Shown: positions 1-9,804 of the stretch, in pieces
Numbering within the stretch: the stretch's first letter is position 1
Layout of the letters: each line of letters begins with the position of its first letter
Source: Hyaloraphidium curvatum
Lineage: Eukaryota; Monoblepharomycota; Hyaloraphidiomycetes; Hyaloraphidiales; Hyaloraphidiaceae
Direction: 5' to 3'
Length of the DNA stretch: 21,801 nt
Assembly: GCA_025558095.1 (NCBI GenBank)
Contig: JAIVFI010000051.1
Coordinates: forward strand, 1 to 21,801
Program-made: the position numbers and the translations under genes
The notes under the pieces: generated by a model
The model's input: only the letters and a program-made list of their open reading frames with translations
The model's database searches: none
Told to the model about the DNA's origin: nothing

Positions 1-664
1 GTCTGCAAGCCAACCTCGAACGGCACAGGCGAGGCGACCACCATCTGCCTCGGGTCAACGGGGTGCGCCGAGCCGTTGCCGAGCATCCCGTCCGACGGGT
101 ACCGCGCGACGGAGCCGTACTCCGACTCGGAGGGGATGGAGCCCGAGTTGCCCGACGCGCCGGTGCTCGAACGCTGCACGGGGCGCGAGCCGTTCGTCTC
201 GGTGGGCGAAGTCTGCTGCAGCGCGCGCGCCTCTGCCCTGCGGGACTCTTCCAGCATCTGCTCCAATTTTTCGAGGCGCTCTGCAATAAGGGGGGGGGGG
301 TTGGAACGGGGATCAGCGGGGGATGGGAGGCAGGCGCCCCACCCTTCATCGAGGTCGAGCCCTTCGGCGGCCCGCGCTTCTTGACGCTGCGCGTGAACAA
401 GCAGTCGAGGTCCTTGCGCTCGCAGCGGCCGCACCGCGGCGCCGCGCCGTCGCACTTTGCCCGCCGAGCCGAACACGCCTGAACGGGGAGGGAACGGGGC
501 GCGGCCACCGGGCGACCGCGTCAGCAATACAAACATGATTAGAAAGCAGGTTACCGCACATCGCAGGCCGTCGTCGCGCGCTGCGGGCGGGAGTCAGCGG
601 TCGCCCGGGGTGGCAAGGCCACCGCGCCCACCTGCCGTCCGCCGCCGCCGCCGTTTCCGTCCAT
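1..664 (-). CDS. Zn2Cys6 fungal transcription factor, N-terminal part (copy A)
   Basis: This is the 5' portion of the same gene found whole at 9805-12371; the rest lies left of the window. By correspondence with unit C, exon 1 is 560-664 (start ATG at 664), intron 1 is 479-559, exon 2 is 343-478, intron 2 is 281-342, and exon 3 runs from 280 off the edge. It encodes the zinc cluster, split by intron 1 between its first and second cysteines, then the linker KKRGPPKG and the start of a Leu/Glu-rich coiled coil. The sequence is the same as unit C through this stretch, so this copy is predicted to be translatable as far as can be seen. Confidence 0.85.
290..300. repeat. Poly-G/poly-C tract in intron 2 of the transcription factor (copy A)
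   Basis: A run of 11 G on the plus strand reads as C11 on the coding strand, followed by TTATTGCAG. It is the pyrimidine tract just upstream of the intron 2 acceptor. The equivalent runs are 13 G at 6148-6160 in unit B and 11 G at 11997-12007 in unit C. Confidence 0.85.
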
Positions 665-850
665 CTCGCTGCGGTGCGCGCGTTCGACCGCTGGGAGGCC
701 CGCGTCGCGCCGCGTTGGACCCCGAGGCCGGCCGGGCTGTGGGTGGTGGTCGGCCGGCGGCGTTCGGTCGGGAACCCGATGACGGCTGGGGTTGGTTGTC
801 CCTACTTCGCCTCCTTCGCCGTTCCACAGAAACTTGGAATCTGGCGAAGT

Positions 851-1432
851 GCGGAGGCAGCGCTGCTTAGTCCGGATAAAATGGATTCTGCCAGCCGGAT
901 GGCATGGCGGAGCCAAACGGGAGCGTTTGAGGACCCGGCGGGAAGGGGAGTCTTTCCGGGGGCGCACCGCCGCTTTGGCCGTCGGCCAGCTAGTCCGCAC
1001 GCGCCGCTGGCATGCAGGCATCACCGCTCGCTCACAACATCCGGAAAGCGTTTCCGGCAAATGCGGAAAAGGTGCGGCGCGATCCCGCTTCGCCAGCGCT
1101 CTCCGACTTCTACCGCCCCCGGGGGAGAATGTGGGATTCCGGTGCTCAGCGCAGCCATCCGCCGCGAGGTACCCACCCGCGTGGCTCCGCTGGCGATCCG
1201 CGATCACCTCTACTGATTCCGAGCGGACGGGCACAGGGCTTGCGGGGAAGGACAGCCGAGGGTAGGGGCCGGGAAAACGGAGAAACCGGGGTGGCAACGG
1301 CCTTGGGCCCCGCGACTGCAAGGAAAAGGCGACTACCTGGCGGAAAAGTGGTCTCCTGGGTTGTGTCTCTTGTTCTTGTGCCTCGCTTCCACCCAGCGCG
1401 ACAGAAGAGCCTCACAAAGCTGACGTGGCTTC
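851..1432 (+). repeat. Dispersed ~580 bp element, copy A
   Basis: It begins GCGGAGGCAGCGCTGC and ends near GTGGCTTC. It is essentially identical to 6711-7291 and 12558-13140, and clearly but imperfectly similar (very roughly 80% by eye) to 14740-15327 outside the array. Conserved blocks include GTCGGCCAGCTAGTCCGCAC and CATCCGGAAAGCGTTT. The function is unknown. Confidence 0.75.
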
Positions 1433-1690
1433 ACGCACCCCAGCCCTCGCCGGGTGATTCCATCAGCTTGTCTGTCGTCCTACCGCAGAAGAATCCAGTT
1501 TTTCTGGAGCGGATTCGCCGATCTTCATGCTTGATGTTGCGGACGTTGCGTGACTTCGTCCTCAGACGACGCTAATACCCCCTTGGAGACGGCACGCTGG
1601 GTTGGGGCAGAGGCGATTCGGACGTGGCGGAATCCCGACGTGCTAAGGCTCCTGCTCGATCTCGACACCATCCGTGCCGACACATCTCTT

Positions 1691-1780
1691 TGTTTGTTTT
1701 GCACATTTCCTCGGTGCAGCAATTGTCGCAGATGCGTGATCGCGGCATCATAAGAAGGCTTGCGAAAGCGACATCGGGCA
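1691..1780 (+). pseudogene. Possible decayed MYND zinc finger (copy A)
   Basis: One frame reads CLFCTFPRCSNCRRC, then a TAA stop, then EGLRKRHRA. This resembles the MYND order C-x2-C ... RCxxC ... KECQKRHWA, with the later cysteines lost and an in-frame stop. It lies downstream of the dispersed element, just as the living MYND gene at 15539 does. The match is short and could be chance. Confidence 0.3.
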
Positions 1781-1835
1781 CGTCGAATATCCCCGAGCCC
1801 CGCTTGCTCTATACATATGCTCCTACGCAGAGGCG

Positions 1836-1837
1836 AC
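1836..1837. other. Unit A/unit B junction, inside the synthetase gene
   Basis: On the left, GCAGAGGCGA is shared with the right end of unit C (13545). On the right, the minus strand reads the synthetase codons for WWQTETG. The join lies within the codon after TETG. In unit C the same left-hand sequence continues into single-copy DNA, so this is the novel joint of the duplication. Confidence 0.85.
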
Positions 1838-3546
1838 CAGTCTCGGTCTGCCACCAGTTGTCGATGACGGGACACCGAGCAGCTGCGCAAAGTGGTTCGC
1901 CGTGTCCGTGTCGCAGCGCTCGCCGGCAACGAACATGACCTTGAGCGAGGAATGTCGTGCTGGCGGAGGTAGTGCCCGTGCGGGTCCTCGCGGTTGACGC
2001 GCGGAGCGCCGTCGGGGCCGTGAACAGGATCGAGGCCTTGTGCTCCTCTACGATGCGCCAGAAGGCGCCGGGTTGGGCGTCACGGGCTTGCCCTCGTAGA
2101 TAATGCTGGTGCAGCCGTTGAGCAGGGGGGCGTAGCAGATGAAGGTGTGGCCGACGACCCAGCCGAGGTCAGAGCGGCGAGGACGACCTCGCCGGGAGCG
2201 GCGCCCCATGAAGTGCTTCATGGCCCCTTGAGGGCCACGGCGTGGCCGCCGTTCTCGCGGACGATGCCCTTGGGCACGCCCTGTGGGATGGCAAGGGATC
2301 CTTGATCAACGCCCGCCGAGCCGATCAGCCTCTTCAACCCACCGTGGTGCCGCTGGTAGAGCACGTACAGCGGGTCCTCGCTGTCCATCTCGGCGTACTT
2401 CCTGGGCTTGCGCTTCTCGCGCCTTGACCCGCTTAACCTCGGCCTGCCAGTCGATCTCCTCTTGGCGGGGTCCAGCACCGCGGGCACCTGGGCGCGCTGC
2501 AGGCAGATGATCTTGGGGGGGGGGTTCGCCTGGGCGTGGGCCGAGTGCTTGAAGGACTCGTGGACGCGGTAGGTACGAGTATCACGCGCGAGGGCTCGAT
2601 GCCGCAGGACTGAGGTGGTCGTCAGCATGGGTCGAGGCGTGATCCCCAGTGATCGGGAACTCACCGCGGTCAGGATCACTTTGGGGCTGCAGTCGTCGAG
2701 GCGCTTGCGAGCTCCTTGGGCGCGAAACCGCCAAAGACGACCGAGTGGACGGCGCCGAGCTTGGCGCAGCCAGCATGCCGACGACGGCGTCGACGACCAT
2801 GGGCATGTAGATGATGACGGTGTCTCCCTTGTTGACGCCGTGGTCCGCAAGGACGTGGGAGAAGTGGTCGACCATGTGTGAGCTCGGAGTAGTGACGGCG
2901 GCGGCGCGCGTTGGTTGTAGGCCGAGTCCCAGATGAGGGCGACGCCTATCGCCGCGCCCCTCGTCAGACGTGGCGCTGGCAGGCAGTTGTAGGCCGTGTT
3001 CATCTTGCCGCCCTTGAACCAGTGGCCACTGCGGGGAGGCCGGGATCAGCAACGCCACACCATGCCGCCCGAGGACGCAGTCGAGTCATTCCGCGCCGCC
3101 AGGGTCGCCATCGCGCCTCCCGCGACCGCAGGCAGGATTTTCCAATGGAATGAAAGAGACCCAACGCCATCCCCGACCCGAAACGCACCTCCTTGCCGCC
3201 GTCGGTGCCCTCGAAAATCTTGTCCGGGAACCTGAACCACTTGAGGTCCAGCGCGGCCTGGCCCCAGAATCCGGCCGGGTCCTCGAGCGACTGCTTGTGC
3301 ACCGCGGCCTGCAGCGAGTCGTTGTGGCCGTGCGCGTCGGCGCCGGTCGCGAAGGAGCGGGCGGGGGCGGGGGGCGGGCACCCGCTGGGAAACGGGGCCG
3401 GAGCAGCAGATGCAGGCCGAGCACGTGCGGATGGCCGCGGCGCACGGAGCGACGCGGACGGCGGGCGGGCGGCCGCGGCGCGGACGGCGCGTGCGGCCGG
3501 CGCGAGGCGGGTGGCGCGCGCGGCGAGCTTCGACGGCGCGGGGCAT
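1837..3546 (-). pseudogene. ACSS3/PrpE-like short-chain acyl-CoA synthetase, truncated and frameshifted (copy B)
   Basis: This is the copy of the gene described at 7697-9408, starting at the ATG at 3546 and cut at the unit junction. Many one-base indels relative to unit C break its frame, for example an extra G three bases upstream of the ATG's cat at 3541-3544, lost bases around 2940-3010, and a lost G near 2766. No long stretch stays in one frame, although recognisable pieces such as NTAYNCL and WSTGT-like fragments survive in alternating frames. As written it cannot encode a synthetase. Because the lesions are almost all single-base indels, sequencing error explains them better than biological decay. 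Confidence 0.75.
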
Positions 3547-3946
3547 CGCGGCGGGGGGGCGCTAGGGGCTTCCTGGGCTCCGCTTGGGGTGCTCGGAGTT
3601 CCTCCGCGTAACCACGCAGCTCGGGTTACAGCGGTGCTCGTCGGGTTCCGGCCGGTGAATAGTCAGACGGAGGGAACGCCCGGCTCTGCGTCCATGGCCC
3701 ACTCTCCGCGCGGGCCCCGCGTCCCCGCAGCATTACAAACACACAGGAAACGGGCGATTGGTGCCGCAATCCAAACGATGTTGCCCGTCTGAGCTTGCTG
3801 ACGGAGCTTCCTCGCCGATGCGGGCAACAGGACCTGGATGGCCCTCGTTTTCTCGCCCGCAGATATTCTGGAGAGTTTTCGCGAAACTCCGTTTCTCCTT
3901 GTCATAGCCCGTACACCATTCGCCGCAGCGTGCGGCACCCCGACGA

Positions 3947-6524
3947 TCACGACTGCGCGGAAAACAGTCCCCGGAAGAAGTTGACGGTGTTGAGCAGCCG
4001 GCTGTGCCGCCCAAAGTACGCCTCGGTGGTCTGCACCATCTGCGCCACGTTCGCGAACCCCAATCTGGCCCACCAGGCGGCGTGCGTTGAGCGACTCGAT
4101 GCACACGTCGCCGGGGGGCGGGTCGTCGCCGAAGTAGTCCCCCAGGCGGCCGAGTGCAGGGCGAGCTTGAGGGCGAGGCAGAGGAAGACGGCGGTCGGGC
4201 GGCGCTCGCCCAGGCGGTCGAGCACCGAGATGGCGATCTCGACGCGCTCCTTGAGCTCGTTGTGAAGCGCCTGCAGGTCGCCTGCGGGGACGGAGGAGAT
4301 CTTCTTGGACGAGCATGATGTGGAGCTGTGCGGCACGACGGCGGCGTCAGCATCGCAGCTCCACAGAAGCCACCGCCACGCAGCCACCTGGGTGGTGAAG
4401 ATCACCGCCTCGGTCGCCCAGAACGGCAGAAGCTCAACCTCCACGGGCCGTCAGCAGCCCGTCAGCAGCGACGAGTGCTCCGTCCGCCACCAGAAAGTCC
4501 GTGCTCGCCAGCCACTCGGCGTCCCCGAGCAGGTTGTACCCCTTGGGCGGGGTGTGCAGGAGCTCCTGCACCCAGTTGTAGTAGATCAGCACGTGCACGG
4601 CGAGGGTGCGGGGCATGCCGTCGGCGGGGGCGGGGGTAGGCGGGCGGCTGGAGACGTAGGCGCTGGATTCCTCGTGGGGGAGGCAGTCGTTGCCACGCGC
4701 GGAGCTGCGCCTCGAGGAACTGCTTGTGCGCGGAGGTGCGGTGCACGTCGCGCTGGTAGTCGACGACCAGGGTCTGCGGCCGGCGGGCGTGTCAGCGGGT
4801 CCGAGGCGTCCACCGGGCCGACGACGAACCAGGATGTACTGCAGCACGATCCCCTTGGCCATGCTCGACATCTGCGGCAGGAGCAGCGGGTACGCCTGCG
4901 GTCCGGCCATGAACATGCCCAGCGTCACCGGCAACCCTGCCCGCCGCTTCCGGCCCCGGCCCGCCCGCGATGAACACCTCGTCGTGGCAAGGCATCGGCA
5001 GTTGCTCCATCCTCTCGAGCGGGATGGTGAAGTACCGCACGGACGACAGCACGGTGAAGTTGCGGGTCGTACAAGAAGAGCATCCACAGCAGCCGCCGCC
5101 GCTCTCTCCCAACCGGATCCAGTCGTCCCCCGTGCGGCCCTGCCGGCGGAGCTCCTCCATCGGGAGTTCCCGCCCGAGCAGGAGCAGCGTGTCGACGGTG
5201 CGGACGCCGGAGTACTTGTGGGCCGAGAGGGCGCCGAACGCAAAGGCGGCCTGCAGCAGGACGGCGACCTCGTAGGCTTCGACGGGGCGGGTGGGGATGA
5301 AAATCCGCGAGAGGATGGACTGTTGCACCCCGAGGAAGATGTGCCTCGCCCAGCTCGGAGCGGGAGCGGTGCGGGGAGGAGGCGACGATGGGGTCGAGCG
5401 CGGGATCAAGAGGAGAACTTGATCGCCATGGCGAGCACCGAAAGGATGACATAGGAGGGGTAGGCCGGGGTCGGTAGAGCAGGCTTGGGGGGTGGAAGAT
5501 GGGGTTGGTGGGCCAGACGTAGCGGAAGTAGGTCCGGATCAGGCTGTGTAGAGCGCCTGGTCGACCATGAAGGCATGTCCATGGCGGCGCTGACGGCCAT
5601 GAAGGCGGTGCCGAAGCGCCGGCGCGAGAAGGAGGCAGGGTTGGAGGGGAAGGCGGCCTGAGCGGCAAACGCCGGCGGCTCGTTTGAGTGGTGCCATGGC
5701 GGCCGACTGGTAAGACGCCGATGGAGCTGGATCCGCTGGTCCCCGGGTAGCCAGCGGGACAAATGGCATGCCGTTCGGGGCATGCACGGGCGAGGGAGCC
5801 CGGGGGAACAACCGACGGCTGGAACGCGAGCTGCTGGGCCCGGCCCAGGAACTGTGTCCTGCAAGCCAACCTCGAACGCACAGGCGAGGCGACCACCATC
5901 TGCCTCGGGTCAACGGGGTGCGCCGAGCCGTTGCCGAGCATCCCGTCCGACGGGTACCGCGCGACGGAGCCGTACTCCGACTCGGAGGGGATGGAGCCCG
6001 AGTTGCCCGCGCGCCGGTGCTCGAACGCTGCAAACCGGTGCGCGAGCCGTTCGTCTCGGTGGGCGAAGTTCTGCTGCAGCGCGCGCGCCTCTGCCCTGCG
6101 GGACTCTTCCAGCATCTGCTCCAATTTTTCGAGGCGCTCTGCAATAAGGGGGGGGGGGGGTTGGAACGGGGATCAGCGGGGGATGGGAGGCAGGCGCCCA
6201 CCCTTCATCGAGGTCGAGCCCTTCGGCGGCCCGCGCTTCTTGACGCTGCGCGTGAACAAGCAGTCGAGGTCCTTGCGCTCGCAGCGGGCCGCACCGCGGC
6301 GCCGCGCCGTCGCACTTTGCCCGCCGAGCCGAACACGCCTGAACGGGGAGGGAACGGGGCGCGGCCACCGGGCGACCGCGTCAGCAATACAAACATGATT
6401 AGAAAGCAGGTTACCGCACATCGCAGGCCGTCGTCGCGCGCTGCGGGCGGGAGTCAGCGGTCGCCCGGGGTGGCAAGGCCACCGCGCCCACCTGCCGTCC
6501 GCCGCCGCCGCCGTTTCCGTCCAT
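3947..6524 (-). pseudogene. Zn2Cys6 fungal transcription factor, frameshifted (copy B)
   Basis: This copy of the gene at 9805-12371 runs from the ATG at 6524 to the TGA at 3947. It is 2578 bases long against 2567 in unit C, so the net gain is 11 bases, while many individual indels offset one another. Exon 1 and the zinc cluster region are nearly clean. The middle and C-terminal exons are broken repeatedly, for example around 4080, 5470, 5570 and 5640-5860. The final exon regains frame and ends in FFRGLFSAQS, as in unit C. This is a pseudogene as written and probably an unpolished version of an intact copy. Confidence 0.75.
6148..6160. repeat. Poly-G/poly-C tract in intron 2 (copy B, 13 bases)
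   Basis: The equivalent runs are 11 bases in units A and C. It lies at the intron 2 acceptor of the regulator. The length difference is as expected for homopolymer miscalling or slippage. Confidence 0.85.
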
Positions 6525-6710
6525 CTCGCTGCGGTGCGCGCGTTCGACCGCTGGGAGGCCCGCGTCGCGCCGCGTTGGACCCCGAGGCCGGCCGGGCTGT
6601 GGGTGGTGGTCGGCCGGCGGCGTTCGGTCGGGAACCCGATGACGGCTGGGGTTGGTTGTCCCTACTTCGCCTCCTTCGCCGTTCCACAGAAACTTGGAAT
6701 CTGGCGAAGT

Positions 6711-7291
6711 GCGGAGGCAGCGCTGCTTAGTCCGGATAAAATGGATTCTGCCAGCCGGATGGCATGGCGGAGCCAAACGGGAGCGTTTGAGGACCCGGCG
6801 GGAAGGGGAGTCTTTCCGGGGGCGCACCGCCGCTTTGGCCGTCGGCCAGCTAGTCCGCACGCGCCGCTGGCATGCAGGCATCACCGCTCGCTCACAACAT
6901 CCGGAAAGCGTTTCCGGCAAATGCGGAAAAGGTGCGGCGCGATCCCGCTTCGCCAGCGCTCTCCGACTTCTACCGCCCCCGGGGGAGAATGTGGGATTCC
7001 GGTGCTCAGCGCAGCATCCGCCGCGAGGTACCCACCCGCGTGGCTCCGCTGGCGATCCGCGATCACCTCTACTGATTCCGAGCGGACGGGCACAGGGCTT
7101 GCGGGGGAAGGACAGCCGAGGGTAGGGGCCGGGAAAACGGAGAACCGGGGTGGCAACGGCCTTGGGCCCCGCGACTGCAAGGAAAAGGCGACTACCTGGC
7201 GGAAAAGTGGTCTCCTGGGTTGTGTCTCTTGTTCTTGTGCCTCGCTTCCACCCAGCGCGACAGAAGAGCCTCACAAAGCTGACGTGGCTTC
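6711..7291 (+). repeat. Dispersed ~580 bp element, copy B
   Basis: Near-identical to 851-1432 and 12558-13140, and diverged from 14740-15327. Confidence 0.75.
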
Positions 7292-7549
7292 ACGCACCCC
7301 AGCCCTCGCCGGGTGATTCCATCAGCTTGTCTGTCGTCCTACCGCAGAAGAATCCAGTTTTTCTGGAGCGGATTCGCCGATCTTCATGCTTGATGTTGCG
7401 GACGTTGCGTGACTTCGTCCTCAGACGACGCTAATACCCCCTTGGAGACGGCACGCTGGGTTGGGGCAGAGGCGATTCGGACGTGGCGGAATCCCGACGT
7501 GCTAAGGCTCCTGCTCGATCTCGACACCATCCGTGCCGACACATCTCTT

Positions 7550-7639
7550 TGTTTGTTTTGCACATTTCCTCGGTGCAGCAATTGTCGCAGATGCGTGATC
7601 GCGGCATCATAAGAAGGCTTGCGAAAGCGACATCGGGCA
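7550..7639 (+). pseudogene. Possible decayed MYND zinc finger (copy B)
   Basis: Same CLFCTFPRCSNCRRC, TAA, EGLRKRHRA reading as at 1691-1780. See that entry for the argument and its weakness. Confidence 0.3.
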
Positions 7640-7695
7640 CGTCGAATATCCCCGAGCCCCGCTTGCTCTATACAATATGCTCCTACGCAGAGGCG

Positions 7696-7697
7696 AC
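7696..7697. other. Unit B/unit C junction, inside the synthetase gene
   Basis: Same join as at 1836/1837: GCAGAGGCGA on the left and the synthetase breakpoint on the right. The synthetase frame does not stop here. It runs on into unit B sequence to a stop at 7384, adding about 103 unrelated residues beginning RLCVGAYCIEQ. Confidence 0.85.
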
Positions 7698-9408
7698 CAG
7701 TCTCGGTCTGCCACCAGTTGTCGATGACGGGCACACCGAGCAGCTGCGCAAAGTGGTTCGCCGTGTCCGTGTCGCAGCGCTCGCCGGCAACGAACATGAC
7801 CTTGAGCGAGGAAATGTCGTGCTGGCGGAGGTAGTGCCCGTGCGGGTCCTCGCGGTTGACGGCGCGGAGCGCCGTCGGGGCCGTGAACAGGATCGAGGCC
7901 TTGTGCTCCTCTACGATGCGCCAGAAGGCGCCCGGGTTGGGCGTCACGGGCTTGCCCTCGTAGATAATGCTGGTGCAGCCGTTGAGCAGGGGGGCGTAGC
8001 AGATGAAGGTGTGGCCGACGACCCAGCCGAGGTCAGAGGCGGCGAGGACGACCTCGCCGGGAGCGGCGCCCATGAAGTGCTTCATGGCCCACTTGAGGGC
8101 CACGGCGTGGCCGCCGTTCTCGCGGACGATGCCCTTGGGCACGCCCTGTGGGATGGCAAGGGATCCTTGATCAACGCCCGCCGAGCCGATCAGAGCCTCT
8201 TCAACCCACCGTGGTGCCGCTGGTGTAGAGCACGTACAGCGGGTCCTCGCTGTCCATCTCGGCGTACTTCCTGGGCTTGCGCTTCTCGGCCTTGACCCGC
8301 TTAACCTCGGCCTGCCAGTCGATCTCCTTCTTGGCGGGGTCCAGCACCGCGGGCACCTGGGCGCGCTGCAGGCAGATGATCTTGGGGGGGTTCGCCTGGG
8401 CGTGGGCCGAGTGCTTGAAGGACTCGTGGACGAGCGGGAGGTACGGGATCACGCGCGAGGGCTCGATGCCGCAGGACTGAGGTGGTCGTCAGCATGGGTC
8501 GAGGCGTGATCCCAGTGATCGGAACTCACCGCGGTCAGGATCACTTTGGGCTGGCAGTCGTCGAGGCGCTTGGCGAGCTCCTTGGGCGCGAAACCGCCAA
8601 AGACGACCGAGTGGACGGCGCCGAGCTTGGCGCAGGCCAGCATGCCGACGACGGCGTCGACGACCATGGGCATGTAGATGATGACGGTGTCGCCCTTGTT
8701 GACGCCGTGGTCCGCAAGGACGTGGGAGAAGTGGTCGACCATGGTGTTGAGCTCGGAGTAGGTGACGCGGCGGCGCGCGTTGGTGTAGGCCGAGTCCCAG
8801 ATGAGGGCGACGCTATCGCCGCGCCCCTCGTCGACGTGGCGCTGCAGGCAGTTGTAGGCCGTGTTCATCTTGCCGCCCTTGAACCAGTGCCACTGCGGGG
8901 AGGCCGGGATCAGCAACGCCACACCATGCCGCCCGAGGACGCAGTCGAGTCATTCCGCGCCGCCAGGTCGCCATCGCGCCTCCCGCGACCGCAGGCAGGA
9001 TTTTCCAATGGAATGAAAGAGACCCAACGCCATCCCCGACCCGAAACGCACCTCCTTGCCGCCGTCGGTGCCCTCGAAAATCTTGTCCGGGAACCTGAAC
9101 CACTTGAGGTCCAGCGCGGCCTGGCCCCAGAATCCGGCCGGGTCCTCGAGCGACTGCTTGTGCACCGCGGCCTGCAGCGAGTCGTTGTGGCCGTGCGCGT
9201 CGGCGCCGGTCGCGAAGGAGCGGGCGGGGGCGGGGGCGGGCACCCGCTGGGAAAACGGGGCCGGAGCAGCAGATGCAGGCCGAGCAACCGTGCGGATGGC
9301 CGCGGCGCACGGAGCGACGCGGACGGCGGCGGGCGCCGCGGCGCGGACGGCGCGTGCGGCCGGCGCGAGGCGGGTGGCGCGCGCGGCGAGCTTCGACGGC
9401 GCGGGCAT
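7697..9408 (-). CDS. Mitochondrial ACSS3/PrpE-like short-chain acyl-CoA synthetase, 3'-truncated (copy C)
   Basis: An ATP-dependent acid:CoA ligase of the acetyl/propionyl-CoA synthetase family. Exons are 9052-9408, 8530-8892, 8210-8476 and 8145 down to the unit junction at 7697. The introns (8893-9051, 8477-8529, 8146-8209) have GTGCGT, GTGAGT and GTGGGT donors with CAG acceptors, and all are phase 0. The start is the ATG at 9408, opening an Ala/Arg-rich, acid-free presequence that ends near RSFATG, so a mitochondrial location is likely. Family marks in order are WFKGGKMNTAYNC, GAVHSVVFGGFAPKEL, SCGIEPSR, the phosphate-binding YTSGTTGVPKG (about residues 324-334), RENGGHAVALKW, ASDLGWVVGH, LFTAPTALRAV and DNWWQTETG (about residue 478). 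The wording is closer to PrpE/ACSS3 (propionyl or acetyl) than to Acs. About 150-200 C-terminal residues are missing, including the domain with the catalytic adenylation lysine, so this copy should be inactive. A complete copy is predicted left of the window. Confidence 0.8.
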
Positions 9409-9804
9409 CGCGGCGGGGGGGCGCTAGGGGCTCCTGGGCTCCGCTTGGGGTGCTCGGAGTTTCCGCGTAACCACGCAGCTCGGGTTACAGCGGTGCTCGT
9501 CGGGTTCCGGCCGGTGAATAGTCAGACGGAGGGAACGCCCGGCTCTGCGTCATGGCCCACTCTCCGCGCGGGCCCCGCGTCCCCGCCGCATTACAAACAC
9601 ACAGGAAACGGGCGATTGGTGGCCGCAATCCAAACGATGTTGCCCGTCTGAGCTTGCTGACGGAGCTTCCTCGCCGATTGGCGGGCAACAGGACCTGGAT
9701 GGCTCGTTTCTCGCCCGCAGATATTCTGGAGAGTTTTCGCGAAACTCCGTTTCTCCTTGTCATAGCCCGTACACCATTCGCCGCAGCGTGCGGCACCCCG
9801 ACGA
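9409..9804. promoter_or_regulatory. Intergenic: 3' flank of the regulator and presumed promoter of the synthetase
   Basis: 396 bases between the synthetase ATG and the regulator's stop codon, both genes on the minus strand. No coding sequence is supported, and I recognise no TATA box or specific operator. The unit B equivalent is 3547-3946. Confidence 0.45.

Larger units (their letters stand above)
1..1836. repeat. Repeat unit A (right-hand part only)
   Basis: The window opens inside exon 3 of the Zn2Cys6 gene. The unit then runs through that gene's 5' end (to 664) and the downstream stretch with no intact gene. It ends at the sequence GCAGAGGCGA, immediately before the junction with unit B at 1836/1837. 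It corresponds to 11708-13545 of unit C. Confidence 0.9.
665..1836. other. Stretch without an intact gene upstream of the transcription factor (copy A)
   Basis: About 1.17 kb between the regulator's start codon and the unit junction. It holds the regulator's presumed promoter, a dispersed element (851-1432) and a possible decayed MYND finger (1691-1780). The open frames here change between the diverged copies of the element and show no consistent protein, so I call no gene. Confidence 0.6.
1837..7696. repeat. Repeat unit B (full length, indel-rich)
   Basis: 5860 bases from the synthetase breakpoint to the next GCAGAGGCGA. It is co-linear with unit C. Roughly 1837-6200 differs from C by dozens of one-base insertions and deletions that break both genes; 6200-7696 has only a few. 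Substitutions are rare. Confidence 0.9.
6525..7696. other. Stretch without an intact gene upstream of the transcription factor (copy B)
   Basis: This is the copy of 665-1836 and 12372-13545, with only a few one-base deletions such as those near 7014 and 7144. It contains the dispersed element at 6711-7291 and the possible MYND remnant at 7550-7639. No intact gene is supported. Confidence 0.6.

Noticed and set aside
290-300. Poly-G run as an assembly gap mark or G-quadruplex regulatory site
   Set aside because: It is the pyrimidine tract of a well-supported intron on the other strand. A single G-run without neighbouring runs is weak evidence for a quadruplex.
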